Below, in pieces: positions 1 to 9,900 of a stretch of 64,000 nucleotides of DNA. The stretch is taken from positions 1 to 64,000 of the forward strand of contig NZ_JALPRE010000019.1 in NCBI RefSeq assembly GCF_023195925.1, in the 5' to 3' direction. Each line of letters opens with the position of its first letter. The stretch's first letter is position 1. Below the pieces are notes generated by a model. It was not told the DNA's origin. It did no database searches and saw nothing but the letters and a program-made list of their open reading frames with translations. The position numbers and the translations under genes were made by a program. The stretch is from Aquimarina acroporae (GTDB lineage: Bacteria > Bacteroidota > Bacteroidia > Flavobacteriales > Flavobacteriaceae).

Positions 1-14
1 CCGCCTTCTTTTGA

Positions 15-45
15 AAACCCTTATCATTATGATGAGGGTTTTTTT
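15..45 (+). terminator. Intrinsic terminator of a gene upstream of the window
   Basis: A 12-bp stem (AACCCTTATCAT with ATGATGAGGGTT, one G-T pair) with a one-base loop is followed by a run of T. It most likely ends a + strand gene lying before base 1. Confidence 0.7.
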
Positions 46-131
46 ATGCTATAGAAATGTGAAAATAACGATATAGTTATGTCATTATTGGTATCTTGCT
101 TATCTTTTATAACAAGAAAGTGCCTTTATCT

Positions 132-647
132 ATGAATAAAGTATTCAACTACATAATTTATGCAGTGCTGGCTATGATTATAGTCACATATGTGTATATA
201 AAATTTTCCGGAGCGGGTAGTGGAGAAGATGCGCCTGATTTTGAAACTACTTTAGTAGATGGAACACCATTTAAGCTATCTAGTCTAAAAGGAGAATATG
301 TTTTGTTAGACTTCTGGGGATCGTGGTGTCCACCTTGTAGAAGAGAAAATCCTAAACTAGCTAAACTTCATCAAAAATATCAAGATAAGCTTACAATAGT
401 TACAGTAGCTTTAGAGAAGGATTCGGTTTCTTGGAAAAAAGCTGCAGAAAAGGATGGTTTCATCTGGAAAAATCAAATAGTACATCAAAATAGATTTGTA
501 TTATTATCCCCCATAGCTAGAGCATATGGAGTGTCTGAAATACCAGCCAAATTTCTAATTTCACCAGAAGGAAAGCTCATAGGGAAATTACCTACGATAG
601 AAGATGTAGATCGCTTACTTTCAGAATTGTCTTCAAAAACAAAATAG
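132..647 (+). CDS. Membrane-anchored TlpA/ResA-like thioredoxin-fold protein
   Basis: Thiol-disulfide oxidoreductase or peroxiredoxin-like protein of the TlpA/AhpC-TSA class, expected to face the periplasm. One N-terminal membrane helix (about residues 5-25) is followed by a thioredoxin fold. The fold carries the redox motif WCPPC after an FWGS stretch and ends in the typical 'IPAKFLISPEGKLIGKL' strand-turn-strand with the cis-proline (IP). The start is placed at the ATG at 132, because the upstream in-frame codon (96) is only TTG and would add twelve residues before the signal anchor. The next gene begins six bases after the stop and may be co-transcribed. The substrate is unknown: cytochrome c maturation and general periplasmic thiol reduction are both possible. 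Confidence 0.85.
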   Translation: MNKVFNYIIYAVLAMIIVTYVYIKFSGAGSGEDAPDFETTLVDGTPFKLSSLKGEYVLLDFWGSWCPPCRRENPKLAKLHQKYQDKLTIVTVALEKDSVSWKKAAEKDGFIWKNQIVHQNRFVLLSPIARAYGVSEIPAKFLISPEGKLIGKLPTIEDVDRLLSELSSKTK

Positions 648-653
648 AAGGAT

Positions 654-1280
654 ATGAGTATGCAGTCTCCTATAGAAGAACGATGGAATTGGTTAACTCA
701 TGGGCTAGGTCTTATATTATCCGTTGTTGGTTTTTTTCTTCTTATTTTCTATAATACACATAAAACAGTATATAGTACTTTTTCGATCATATTATATTCT
801 ATTTCCTTATTAGTGCTATATTTTGCTTCTACAGCATATCACTACACCTCTAACGCCGAGTTGAAGAAAAAGTTTAGGATTATGGATCATATAGGGATCT
901 ATTTACTTATAGCCGGCACCTATGCTCCTGTAACGCTTGTTACCTTATTTGCGAGCAAAGGGAAACTGTTATTTTTTTTGGTTTGGGGTTTTGCACTATT
1001 CGGTTCAATAATGAAATTATTTTTTACCGGCAAATTTCAATTTTTGTCTGTTCTTCTTTACTTAATCATGGGATGGTTAATTATGTTGGATATAGATTAT
1101 TTGACAAAAGTTGTGGGAGAAGAAGGAATGATGTATCTCATGTTGGGAGGAGCTGCCTATACATTTGGAATTGTCTTTTATGCTCTCAAAAAAGTTTCAT
1201 TTAGTCATGTGATATGGCACCTTTTTGTTCTTGCAGGAAGTATTTTTCATTTCCTATTTATTTTCTATTTTATAATCTAG
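654..1280 (+). CDS. Hemolysin III / PAQR-type seven-helix membrane protein (TrhA family)
   Basis: An integral membrane protein of 208 residues with about seven hydrophobic helices. It has the family signatures: an N-terminal E-R-W-N-x-x-T-H-G motif, the S-T-A-Y-H-Y motif at the end of helix 2, D-H-x-G-I-Y in helix 3, and the last-helix W-H-x-F-V-x-x-G-S-x-x-H-F. The conserved His and Asp residues are the metal-binding set of the PAQR/alkaline-ceramidase superfamily. Bacterial members (YqfA/TrhA) are linked to membrane energetics and fluidity; the historic 'hemolysin' label need not reflect its role. The ATG at 654 follows an AGAAGGA purine stretch and lies six bases after the thioredoxin-like gene. 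Confidence 0.88.
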   Translation: MSMQSPIEERWNWLTHGLGLILSVVGFFLLIFYNTHKTVYSTFSIILYSISLLVLYFASTAYHYTSNAELKKKFRIMDHIGIYLLIAGTYAPVTLVTLFASKGKLLFFLVWGFALFGSIMKLFFTGKFQFLSVLLYLIMGWLIMLDIDYLTKVVGEEGMMYLMLGGAAYTFGIVFYALKKVSFSHVIWHLFVLAGSIFHFLFIFYFII

Positions 1281-1288
1281 AAAATAGT

Positions 1289-3502
1289 TTATGAAGCTTT
1301 AGAAATATTGGTAACTAAATACGAATTGATTTTTTTGAAAAATTCTTCCTTTTTGAAAGGCTTACGCATATAATCACAGAAGCCGGAATCGGTATTTAGT
1401 ATTTCTGTAATGGTATCTTTTGTATCAGATGCAGTTAATGCGATTATAGGGATATCTAGGTTAAATTCTCTTATTTTCTTTGTAGCTTCCATACCATTCA
1501 TATTAGGCATGTTAAGATCCATCAATACAAGGTCGTAGTGATTTTGTTTTACCATTTCTACAGCGACAAGACCATCATCGGCAATATCAGAAATGAATCC
1601 TTTAGTTTTTAGAATGTTTTGTGTTACAATTTGATTGATTTTGTTATCCTCTACTATCAAAATGTTGTAGTCGGTATTATTTTCCAGAGAAACCACATTT
1701 TCTGGTATTTGTTGGGCTATTTCTTCATCTTTAGATTCATGAATTTTAAAAGGAATGCTAAAATAGAAAGTAGCACCCTCATTAGGAACACTTTTTACTT
1801 TTATATCCCCACCATGAAGATTTACTAGCTTTCTTACAATATTTAACCCTAACCCTGTTCCAGTAGTATGATCGGTAGAATTTGCCTGAGAGAATTTTTC
1901 AAAGATTAGTTCCTGTTTTTCCAATGGAATACCTCTTCCATCATCTCTAACTTCAAAAGTAATTTCAACAGTGTCATTATTTATTTTTGGATGTATAAAG
2001 TTTAGCCAAATATTTCCTTCTCTTGTAAATTTATTTGCGTTACTAATTAAATTAATAAAGATTTGTGATAATCTTACCGGATCTCCGATTAACATATTCG
2101 GAATGTTTGGATCAAGATTTAGATGTAGTGTGTTTCCATTTTTTTCAGCTTGATATTCAAAAGAGTTTTTGATATCATTTGCCAGGTTCTTAATGTTGTA
2201 TACAGATTCATCTAGCTGTATTTCATAAGATTCCATTTTGGTAACTTGTAAAACATCATTGATGAGATTAAGGAGGTGATCGGCAGAAAACTTCATTAAC
2301 TTAATGAAGTTATGATTTTCTTCATCTTTTATTCTTTCCATTAGAATTGATGATAAACCAATTACACCGTAAAGGGGGGTTCTTAGTTCATGACTAACCG
2401 TAGAAATAAATTTTGTTTTTACAGCAGCAAGACGATCAGACTTTTCTTTCGAGATTTTTAATTCCTTATTTTTCAAAGCTAGAGACTCTCCAAGCACTTT
2501 AGTTTTTTTGTGATTATACACAAAAAAGCAGAATAAGGTTAAGCATAGCAGGAGTAGAGTAAGTGTAAAAATAGATACGGTTTTAGACTGTTGAGCTTTT
2601 TGAGTTTCTATTGTTTTTTTAGCCTCACTTACCGTCAATTGTTTTTTATATCGGTCTGCTTCTAGTTTTTCATTTTCGAGGGCTGTTTGATGATGCTTGG
2701 TGTATTTTTTTAAGATTACATATGCTTTTTCTTTATTACCTAATTTGATAAGTAGATTTTCATATTTTTCATATATAACCATCGCTTGACGATACAACTC
2801 ATTTTTCTCGGCTATAGAAGCAGCTAGTTCAAAGTTTTTTATGGCCTTACTGTAATGTCTTATATGCGCATAATACTCACCAATACTGGTATAGGTCATT
2901 ACCAATTTAGGAGTGTATTCAGGATTTCTCTCAAAATAACTTAAACACTTTTTAAGGAGTTTGTTGGACTTGTGATAATGCTCGGTTTTTAAATATATGT
3001 TGGCTAGGTTAAGCTGAACAAGGTGTTTTGTGTATTCGTCTAATTCTGAAGAATTTTTATAGATGTTGTTTATTCTTTTAAGTGCTCTTCCTGGTTTATT
3101 AAATCCCTCTAAGTAAACCAGTGCCATATTGTTATTAATGTCTATTGCAAGATCGTTAAATCCGCTTAATTCTTTTGAAAACAACTCGGCAATCTTGAAA
3201 TTCTCTAACGCTTCTTCGTAGTCTCTGGAGGAGAAGTATATTTTACCCAGTAAATTATAAGAACTAGCTTTTAGGTAATACTGCTGTTTGGTATTAAATT
3301 TTTCTGCTATATCTATGATTGTTTCGGTAATCATAATACCTCTAGCTCTTCCTACCGAATTTAGATGTTTTTCGGTACGAGACAAGGTATTTCTAAGTTC
3401 TGCAGCAGACATTTCTTCATATTGCTGGGCATGCGAATCTATGAAGAATAAGCAGGTACAGATAAAGCATATAAAATATCTAAATATTTTAAGGCTAATC
3501 AT
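1289..3502 (-). CDS. TPR-containing hybrid sensor histidine kinase/response regulator
   Basis: Two-component hybrid kinase of 737 residues. Order: signal peptide (to about residue 26, ending in HAQ), periplasmic tetratricopeptide repeats (about 40-280), one transmembrane helix (about 309-329) and a coiled linker. Then HisKA with the phospho-acceptor His near 371 (motif S-H-E-L-R-T-P), HATPase with N box (NLISNANKFT), G1 (DDGRGIP) and G2 (GTGLGL), and a C-terminal receiver domain. The receiver Asp is near 662 (LMDLNMP), with the Thr and Lys switch residues (ALTAS, RKPF). This TPR-kinase architecture is common in flavobacteria. No separate response regulator is adjacent, so output may go through an unlinked protein. 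The ATG at 3502 is preferred over the upstream TTG at 3535 because it starts the signal peptide. Confidence 0.93.
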   Translation of the reverse strand: MISLKIFRYFICFICTCLFFIDSHAQQYEEMSAAELRNTLSRTEKHLNSVGRARGIMITETIIDIAEKFNTKQQYYLKASSYNLLGKIYFSSRDYEEALENFKIAELFSKELSGFNDLAIDINNNMALVYLEGFNKPGRALKRINNIYKNSSELDEYTKHLVQLNLANIYLKTEHYHKSNKLLKKCLSYFERNPEYTPKLVMTYTSIGEYYAHIRHYSKAIKNFELAASIAEKNELYRQAMVIYEKYENLLIKLGNKEKAYVILKKYTKHHQTALENEKLEADRYKKQLTVSEAKKTIETQKAQQSKTVSIFTLTLLLLCLTLFCFFVYNHKKTKVLGESLALKNKELKISKEKSDRLAAVKTKFISTVSHELRTPLYGVIGLSSILMERIKDEENHNFIKLMKFSADHLLNLINDVLQVTKMESYEIQLDESVYNIKNLANDIKNSFEYQAEKNGNTLHLNLDPNIPNMLIGDPVRLSQIFINLISNANKFTREGNIWLNFIHPKINNDTVEITFEVRDDGRGIPLEKQELIFEKFSQANSTDHTTGTGLGLNIVRKLVNLHGGDIKVKSVPNEGATFYFSIPFKIHESKDEEIAQQIPENVVSLENNTDYNILIVEDNKINQIVTQNILKTKGFISDIADDGLVAVEMVKQNHYDLVLMDLNMPNMNGMEATKKIREFNLDIPIIALTASDTKDTITEILNTDSGFCDYMRKPFKKEEFFKKINSYLVTNISKAS

Positions 3503-3726
3503 TATTTCGTTTTTGGGGCACGTAAATATATTCAAAAAAAGTTAAAATAAGGTTTAAATGCTTAAATAATATGCTAAAATGCGAAAAAAGGTGATTTTTT
3601 GTTATTTTATTGTAGGAATAAAGCTTCTTTTTTGAATTGAGAGCCGAAAAAAACACAGAAATTGTAAAACTTTCTGATGTAGTAAGTTACCTTTTTGATT
3701 GGTTTTAGGAAATTATGTTTTGAGAG

Positions 3727-4155
3727 TCAATCTTGTATGAAATCTTTATATTCTAAGAAGAAGGTTTCAAGTTGGATCATATTTACTGATAGAAATTTCA
3801 TCACTTCATCCCAGTTTTTTTTATTATGTATGCTCACATCACTTAATTCAACATAAACTCTAGGGATAATCTTTCCATTTTCGAGTTGATATTCAGGATT
3901 ATATATGATATCCTTGAGGTATTCTGAAGTAAGAATCTTTCTTAAACTTACAATTTTTTCATAGTAGTAAGTTCTAAAGACTTCATCATTTGGTTCAATA
4001 TCAATAGATACTTGAGCTTTTTTTGTAGTGAATGTAAATTTAAGGGTTACATCTTTGATCTTAGTATTATATAACAACCACTTCTGCGGGTACAACTTTC
4101 CAAAACTGGTCCAAAATTCTTGTCGTATTTGTTTAGATTCTTCTCTGCTAAACAT
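3727..4155 (-). CDS. DUF4268 domain protein
   Basis: A 142-residue cytoplasmic protein that looks like a free-standing DUF4268 domain. The opening 'F-S-x-E-E-x-x-x-x-R-Q-E-F-W-T-S-F-G' and the 'KWLLYNTKIK' strand are typical. The fold has been compared with restriction-endonuclease-like or nucleic-acid-associated domains, but the biochemical role is not established and no catalytic motif is claimed here. It lies three bases downstream of the ZIP transporter gene and is probably co-transcribed with it and the methyltransferase upstream. Confidence 0.75.
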   Translation of the reverse strand: MFSREESKQIRQEFWTSFGKLYPQKWLLYNTKIKDVTLKFTFTTKKAQVSIDIEPNDEVFRTYYYEKIVSLRKILTSEYLKDIIYNPEYQLENGKIIPRVYVELSDVSIHNKKNWDEVMKFLSVNMIQLETFFLEYKDFIQD

Positions 4156-4158
4156 AGC

Positions 4159-4836
4159 TTATATTATAAAAGCAGTAAATGTTGCCAATAAGATTACCAT
4201 TAGTTTGGTGATATTAAATTTATGGCCTTCATTACTTTCGAATAATATGGTAGTGGATACATGTAGAAAAATACCAATCACTAAGGCAGTAATCTCTCTA
4301 TAGTATTTTTGAGTTAATGCTATATGTTCACTAATAAAGGTGCCTAAAGGAGTTAATAAAGCAAAAACAAATAAAGTCATTATTATGGCAAATGTCTTAA
4401 TCTTTGTGTTTAATAAAAACGTAGTAAGTATCATGGCAATCGGTATTTTGTGTATTATGATACCTAAAAGAATACCTTCTGTATGATGAATAGGAAAACC
4501 TTCAAGAATGGCATGTATACCTAAACTTGTAAATAACAGTATGGGGATTTGATGAGTGTTTTTGTCTAAATGTATATGCCCGTGTTCTGCACCTTTAGAA
4601 AAATATTCAAGAACTTTTTGCAGTAAAATTCCGATCATGATCCATATACCGGTTCTTTTGGCAAATTCATTGTTTTCAAAAACTTCGGGTAAAAGATCAA
4701 AAATGGTAATGGCAAGTAAGAAAGCACCACTGAATGCCAATAATAGTTTCAAATTCTTCTGGTTAGAAGGTTTGAAAATGAATACGATCAAGCTTCCAAT
4801 AAAAACTGCCGCTATAGATAAAATATAATTATACAC
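4159..4836 (-). CDS. ZIP-family divalent metal transporter
   Basis: An inner-membrane metal-ion (Zn2+/Fe2+-like) importer of 225 residues with about eight helices. The conserved ZIP metal-site helices are visible: H-A-I-L-E-G-F-P in one helix and I-I-H-K-I-P-I-A in the next, with an intervening HHTEG. A His-rich cytosolic loop (EHGHIHLDKNTH) lies before them, as in many ZIPs. The gene sits between the methyltransferase (two-base gap) and DUF4268 genes on the same strand. The metal specificity cannot be read from sequence. Confidence 0.88.
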   Translation of the reverse strand: MYNYILSIAAVFIGSLIVFIFKPSNQKNLKLLLAFSGAFLLAITIFDLLPEVFENNEFAKRTGIWIMIGILLQKVLEYFSKGAEHGHIHLDKNTHQIPILLFTSLGIHAILEGFPIHHTEGILLGIIIHKIPIAMILTTFLLNTKIKTFAIIMTLFVFALLTPLGTFISEHIALTQKYYREITALVIGIFLHVSTTILFESNEGHKFNITKLMVILLATFTAFII

Positions 4837-4837
4837 C

Positions 4838-5569
4838 CTATTTAAATATTAATATGAGTCTAGGTGAAGTACTTTTCTCAAATTTATGAAGTCGATAATT
4901 TCCAAAGATATCTAATAAGTATACTCCTGCTTTATCGAAGTAACTTTTAAAATCCTCCAAAGTTAATGCTCTAACTCTTTCAGTAAATAAATGGTCTTCA
5001 TCATTATGATTGAACCTGATTTCTTTAAAAATATACCCAGCTTCAACATATCTTTTGATCTGGAAAGTAATTTCGCCTACTTTTTTTGTTTCTTCTGCAA
5101 TAAGATTTGTGGTAACATAATCTAGATTTAAAAAGTCTATTACTCCAAACCCCTGTTCATTTAGGTTTGACTTTATAGCTTTTATCGTAGAAAGATTATC
5201 CTCTTCCTTATCAAAATAGCCAAAGCTTGTAAACAAATTGAACACCGCAGAAAATTTATCGGGATACGGTTGGCACATATCATGCACTCTAAATCTTAAC
5301 GTTTCGTTTTCAAACTGTGAGGCATATGCTATACTATTCTTAGATAAATCTACACCAGTAACATCGTAACCAAGTTTATTAAGATAAATACTATGTCTGC
5401 CTTTTCCGCAGGCAAGGTCGAGTATTTTCTCTCCTTTTTCCAGGCTCAAGTATTTACTGAGGTTGTCCATGAACTCTTTTGCCTCAGAGTGATCTCTATC
5501 CTTATATAGTATATGATAATACGGAGTGTCAAACCATGACTCGTACCACATTGTTGAATCTTTTAGCAT
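4838..5569 (-). CDS. Class I SAM-dependent methyltransferase
   Basis: Rossmann-fold methyltransferase of about 243 residues. Motif I is ILDLACGKGRHS, followed by the acidic end of strand 2 (VTGVDLS) and the motif IV region (AVFNLFTSFGYF). The N-terminal 'WYESWFDTPYYHILYKDRD' is typical of a flavobacterial group annotated only as methyltransferases. The substrate is unknown. The ATG at 5569 is used; a second ATG at 5551, directly before WYESWFD, may be the true start, and the TTG further upstream (5578) is unlikely. It is divergent from the THUMP methyltransferase gene across about 100 bases. Confidence 0.85.
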   Translation of the reverse strand: MLKDSTMWYESWFDTPYYHILYKDRDHSEAKEFMDNLSKYLSLEKGEKILDLACGKGRHSIYLNKLGYDVTGVDLSKNSIAYASQFENETLRFRVHDMCQPYPDKFSAVFNLFTSFGYFDKEEDNLSTIKAIKSNLNEQGFGVIDFLNLDYVTTNLIAEETKKVGEITFQIKRYVEAGYIFKEIRFNHNDEDHLFTERVRALTLEDFKSYFDKAGVYLLDIFGNYRLHKFEKSTSPRLILIFK

Positions 5570-5676
5570 AGGGCGCAAAATTAATGTATTTTTGCCGTTG
5601 AAATTTATAAATAAGCAGTAAAGTTTACTTCTTAGTCGAAGAAATTGCTAATTACTGAACATAGAATAAGAAAATA

Positions 5677-6834
5677 GTGAGTAATTCATTTAAAATGGTA
5701 GCCAAAACACTTTTCGGTTTTGAAGATATTTTGGCAAAGGAACTTAGAAATCTTGGTGCTCAAAAAGTTGAGATAGGTAATCGTATGGTGAGCTTTTATG
5801 GTGATACTGGATTTATGTATAAAGCTAACTTATGTTTACGTACTGCCATAAAAATTTTAAAACCCATTACTTCAAGAAGAATTAAAAACGAGAAAGATTT
5901 ATATGATTTCGTTCAAAATATTCGCTGGGAGAATTACTTAGATGTAGACGATACTTTTGCAATTCATGCTACAGTGAACTCTACGGTATTTAATCATTCT
6001 AAATTTATTGCTTTAAAAACTAAAGATGCTATTGTAGACCGGTTTAGAAAACAAAAGGGTAGAAGGCCTAATGTTGACTTAACGTACCCAGATCTTTCTA
6101 TAGATGTACATATACAAAGAGATTTGTGTACAATTTCTTTAGACAGTTCTGGAGGGTCACTACATCATCGAGGATATCGTACTGCTACCAATATAGCTCC
6201 AATTAATGAGGTTCTTGCTTCGGGATTACTGTTATTATCTGGTTGGGATGGACAATGTGACTTTTTAGATCCAATGTGTGGGAGTGGAACCATGGCTATA
6301 GAAGCAGCAATGATCGCATGCAATATTCCAGCAAATTTAAATAGAAAAGAGTTCGCCTTTGAAAAATGGCTCGATTGGGATTTGGATTTATTCGAAAAAA
6401 TAGAGGAAGCATGCTTAAGTAAAACTAGAGATTTCCATCACAGTATTATAGGTATGGATAAAGCCCCTTCAGTGGTTAAAAAAGCTCTTAAAAATGTTGA
6501 AAATGCTAATCTTACAGATTTTGTAAATATAAAAGAAGGAGATTTTTTTACATCATCCAAAGAAATAGAAGGACCTCTTCATATAGCTTTTAATCCTCCT
6601 TATGATGAACGTTTAGAGGTTGATATTGAAAAGTTTTATGGTCAAATCGGAGATACTCTAAAACAAAATTATCCCGGTACTAATGCTTGGTTTATTACAG
6701 GGAATCTGACGGCACTTAAATATGTTGGACTTAGACCATCAAGAAAAATTAAGGTATTTAATGGTAAGCTGGAATCTAGATTAGTGAAATATGAAATGTA
6801 TGCTGGGAGTAAAAAAGCGAAGTATCAACGCTAG
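5677..6834 (+). CDS. THUMP-domain class I RNA methyltransferase (RlmL-N/YpsC type)
   Basis: Predicted rRNA guanine-N2 methyltransferase of 385 residues. An N-terminal ferredoxin-like/THUMP region (about 1-155) binds RNA. The C-terminal methyltransferase domain has motif I (DPMCGSGTMAIEAAM) and the catalytic FNPPY motif (an N-P-P-Y site acting on a base amino group). It matches the YpsC/RlmL N-terminal-half class, which targets G2445 of 23S rRNA in E. coli; that exact target is inferred. The start is a GTG at 5677. An in-frame ATG at 5695 would also leave the whole fold intact, so the start is uncertain by six codons. Confidence 0.87.
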   Translation: MSNSFKMVAKTLFGFEDILAKELRNLGAQKVEIGNRMVSFYGDTGFMYKANLCLRTAIKILKPITSRRIKNEKDLYDFVQNIRWENYLDVDDTFAIHATVNSTVFNHSKFIALKTKDAIVDRFRKQKGRRPNVDLTYPDLSIDVHIQRDLCTISLDSSGGSLHHRGYRTATNIAPINEVLASGLLLLSGWDGQCDFLDPMCGSGTMAIEAAMIACNIPANLNRKEFAFEKWLDWDLDLFEKIEEACLSKTRDFHHSIIGMDKAPSVVKKALKNVENANLTDFVNIKEGDFFTSSKEIEGPLHIAFNPPYDERLEVDIEKFYGQIGDTLKQNYPGTNAWFITGNLTALKYVGLRPSRKIKVFNGKLESRLVKYEMYAGSKKAKYQR

Positions 6835-6892
6835 TCAAATCTAAGGAATATAGAAGCTAAGTTATTCTGTAGAGTTTTATGTTTTTGTTAAG

Positions 6893-6922
6893 AGAAAATT
6901 ATTGAAATAACAATAATTTTCT
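6893..6922. repeat. Perfect 12-bp inverted repeat before the VPS10/BNR gene
   Basis: AGAAAATTATTG and CAATAATTTTCT are separated by six bases (AAATAA). No T run follows on either side, so this is not a classical terminator. It lies in the 114-bp gap between the THUMP methyltransferase and the gene starting at 6949 and could be a protein site or leader hairpin. Confidence 0.45.
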
Positions 6923-6948
6923 AGTGTTAACTAATCACCAAAATTCTT

Positions 6949-9900
6949 ATGCAGAAAAAACTCACACAAGTCTTTGTATACTCTTTCTTATTGATATTCT
7001 CATTGGCCGCAATGGGACAAAGATCCAGAAGTGTTACTCCTCAAAATTCGTCGCTGACAGATTCGGTATTTACAGGTCTTAAATTTCGAAATATAGGCCC
7101 CGCATTTATGTCGGGTAGAATCGCAGATATAGCAATACACCCAAAAAATGAAAACGTATGGTATGTAGCTGTAGGTTCTGGCGGAGTATGGAAAACGGTT
7201 AATGCGGGTACAACATGGAATCCTATTTTTGACAAACAAACATCTTATTCTATTGGTTGTGTAACCATTGATCCAACAAATCATAATGTGATATGGGTAG
7301 GAACAGGAGAGAACGTTGGAGGCCGTCATGTAGGATATGGCGACGGAGTTTACAGAAGTAAAGATGGAGGTGCTACTTGGGAAAATATGGGATTGAAAAA
7401 ATCTGAACATATTTCTAAAATTATAGTACACCCAGGTAATACTAATATAATTTGGGTCGCGGTACAAGGGCCATTATGGAAAAAAGGAGGAGAAAGAGGT
7501 CTGTATAAATCGGTAGATGGCGGGAAATCATGGAAAAAGACACTTGGTGATAATGCATGGGTTGGTGTTACAGATTTACACATAGATCCAAGAAATCCAG
7601 ATCGGTTATATGCAGCAACTTGGCAAAGGCATCGTACCGTTGCAGCATATATGGGAGGTGGTCCCGGATCTGGAATTCACAGAAGTTCTGATGGTGGTGA
7701 AACTTGGGAACTTTTAGAAAAAGGGTTGCCTAAATCCTGGATGGGTAAGATCGGACTTGCGATCTCACCACAACAACCAGATATTCTTTATGCGGCAATT
7801 GAGCTTGATAGGAGAACAGGAGCAGTCTACCGCTCTTCAAATAGGGGAACCACTTGGGCCAAGCAATCTGATGCGGTTTCTGGGGCTACCGGCCCACACT
7901 ATTATCAGGAGTTGTATGCATCTCCACATCATTTTGAGAGATTATATCTAGTTGATGTTCGGATGCAAATTTCTGATGATGGAGGAAAAACATTTAAACG
8001 AATGAAAGAAGAGCATAAGCACTCCGATAATCATGCTATTGCTTTTAAAAAGAATGATCCGAATTATTTATTAGTAGGGACTGATGGAGGTTTATACGAA
8101 TCTTTTGACCTTACCAATAGCTGGAAATTTGTTGATAACCTACCGGTAACTCAGTTTTACAAATTAGCTGTCGATGATGCAAAGCCATTCTACAATATCT
8201 ATGGCGGAACTCAGGATAATAGTACACAAGGAGGGCCTTCAAGAACAGACAATGTGCAAGGTATTCAAAATTCAGATTGGAAAATTGTTTTAAACTGGGA
8301 TGGACATCAACCCGCTACAGAACCGGGGAATCCAGATATCATGTATGCCGAAAGGCAGGAAGGAAACCTATCTCGAATAGACCTTACTACCGGAGAAGTA
8401 ATCGATATACAGCCTCAACCAGGTGAAAATGAAAATTTTGAAAGGTTCAATTGGGATGCACCTATTTTGGTAAGTGCTCACGATCCTAAAAGAATCTATT
8501 TTGCTTCGCAGCGCTTATGGAGATCAGATAATAGAGGAGATAAGTGGACCGCCATTTCTGGTGATTTAACCAAAAATCAGGAACGAATTGAATTACCTAT
8601 TATGGGTAAAAAACAATCTTGGGATGCTCCTTGGGATTTTTTAGCAATGTCTAATTATAATACGATCACCTCTATTGCAGAATCTCCTAAAAAAGATGGA
8701 GTATTGTATATTGGAACTGATGATGGGATCATACAGGCTACCGAAGATGGTGGTAGTACTTGGAGACGAATTAATGTAGGATCATTACCAGGTGTTCCTT
8801 CTACTGCATTTGTTAATGATATACGAGCCGATCTTTTTGATTCTAATACCGTTTACGCTGCTTTAGATAACCATAAATATGGAGATTTTAACCCTTATCT
8901 AGTAAAAAGTACAGATAATGGACGTACCTGGAAATCTATAAAAGGGAATTTACCTGATAGAACATTGGTTTGGAGATTGGTTCAGGATCATATTAATGCC
9001 GACCTGATGTTTATAGCTACAGAGTTTGGTATCTATTTCACTATCAATGGAGGAAATAAATGGATAAAGTTAAAGGGAAATGTGCCTACAATTTCTTTTC
9101 GTGATTTAACGATTCAACGAAGAGAGAACGACTTGGTTGCTGCATCTTTTGGTCGAGGATTTTTTGTTCTTGATGATTATTCAGTATTGAGAAATATATC
9201 TGAATCTAAATTAAACGAAGAAGCTACATTGTTTTCAACTAGAGATGCATGGTGGTATGTTCCGCGACCAGATATTGATTTTGAAGATAAAAAAGGTAGT
9301 TTAGGAGCTTCGCATTATGTTGCACCTAATCCAGATTTTGGAGCTGTTTTTACCTATTATTTAAAAGAAGGGTTACAATCAGTTTCTGAAGCTCGTCAAA
9401 AACTGGAAAAAAAGAATAAGAACAATGATACTTCTTTCCCGGGTTGGGAAAAAGTGGATGCAGAACAAATAGCATCAAAGCCAGCAGTTGTAATTACAAT
9501 CTCCGATAGTAAAGGAAACACTGTTCGTAGAGTTTATGGACCTGTTACTCCGGGCTTTCATAGAGTTGCCTGGGATTTGAAATACCCAGCTACAGATGCA
9601 GTGGTATTGAATAGCAGAGCTAACTCTTTTGGAGCTCCAGAAGGATTTATGGCTGCACCAGGAAAGTATACCGCTACGTTATCTAAAGTAGAAAATGGTG
9701 TGGTAACCTCATTATCTGAGCCCATGAGTTTTGAAGTAAAACAACTTAGAAATGGAGCTTTAAAAGGAGCTTCAATAGAAGATGTAACTGCGTTTTGGAG
9801 AGATTATGAAAATACGATTAAAGAGGTGTCAATACTAGATTTGAAACTCGCAAAAATGAATAAAAAAATTAATGCTATGCAAACCGCATTAAAAATGGCA

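Noticed and set aside
7000..7467. 155-codon - strand frame inside the VPS10/BNR gene
   Set aside because: It is fully antisense to a well-supported gene, and its translation (Cys/Ile/Tyr-rich) shows no domain.
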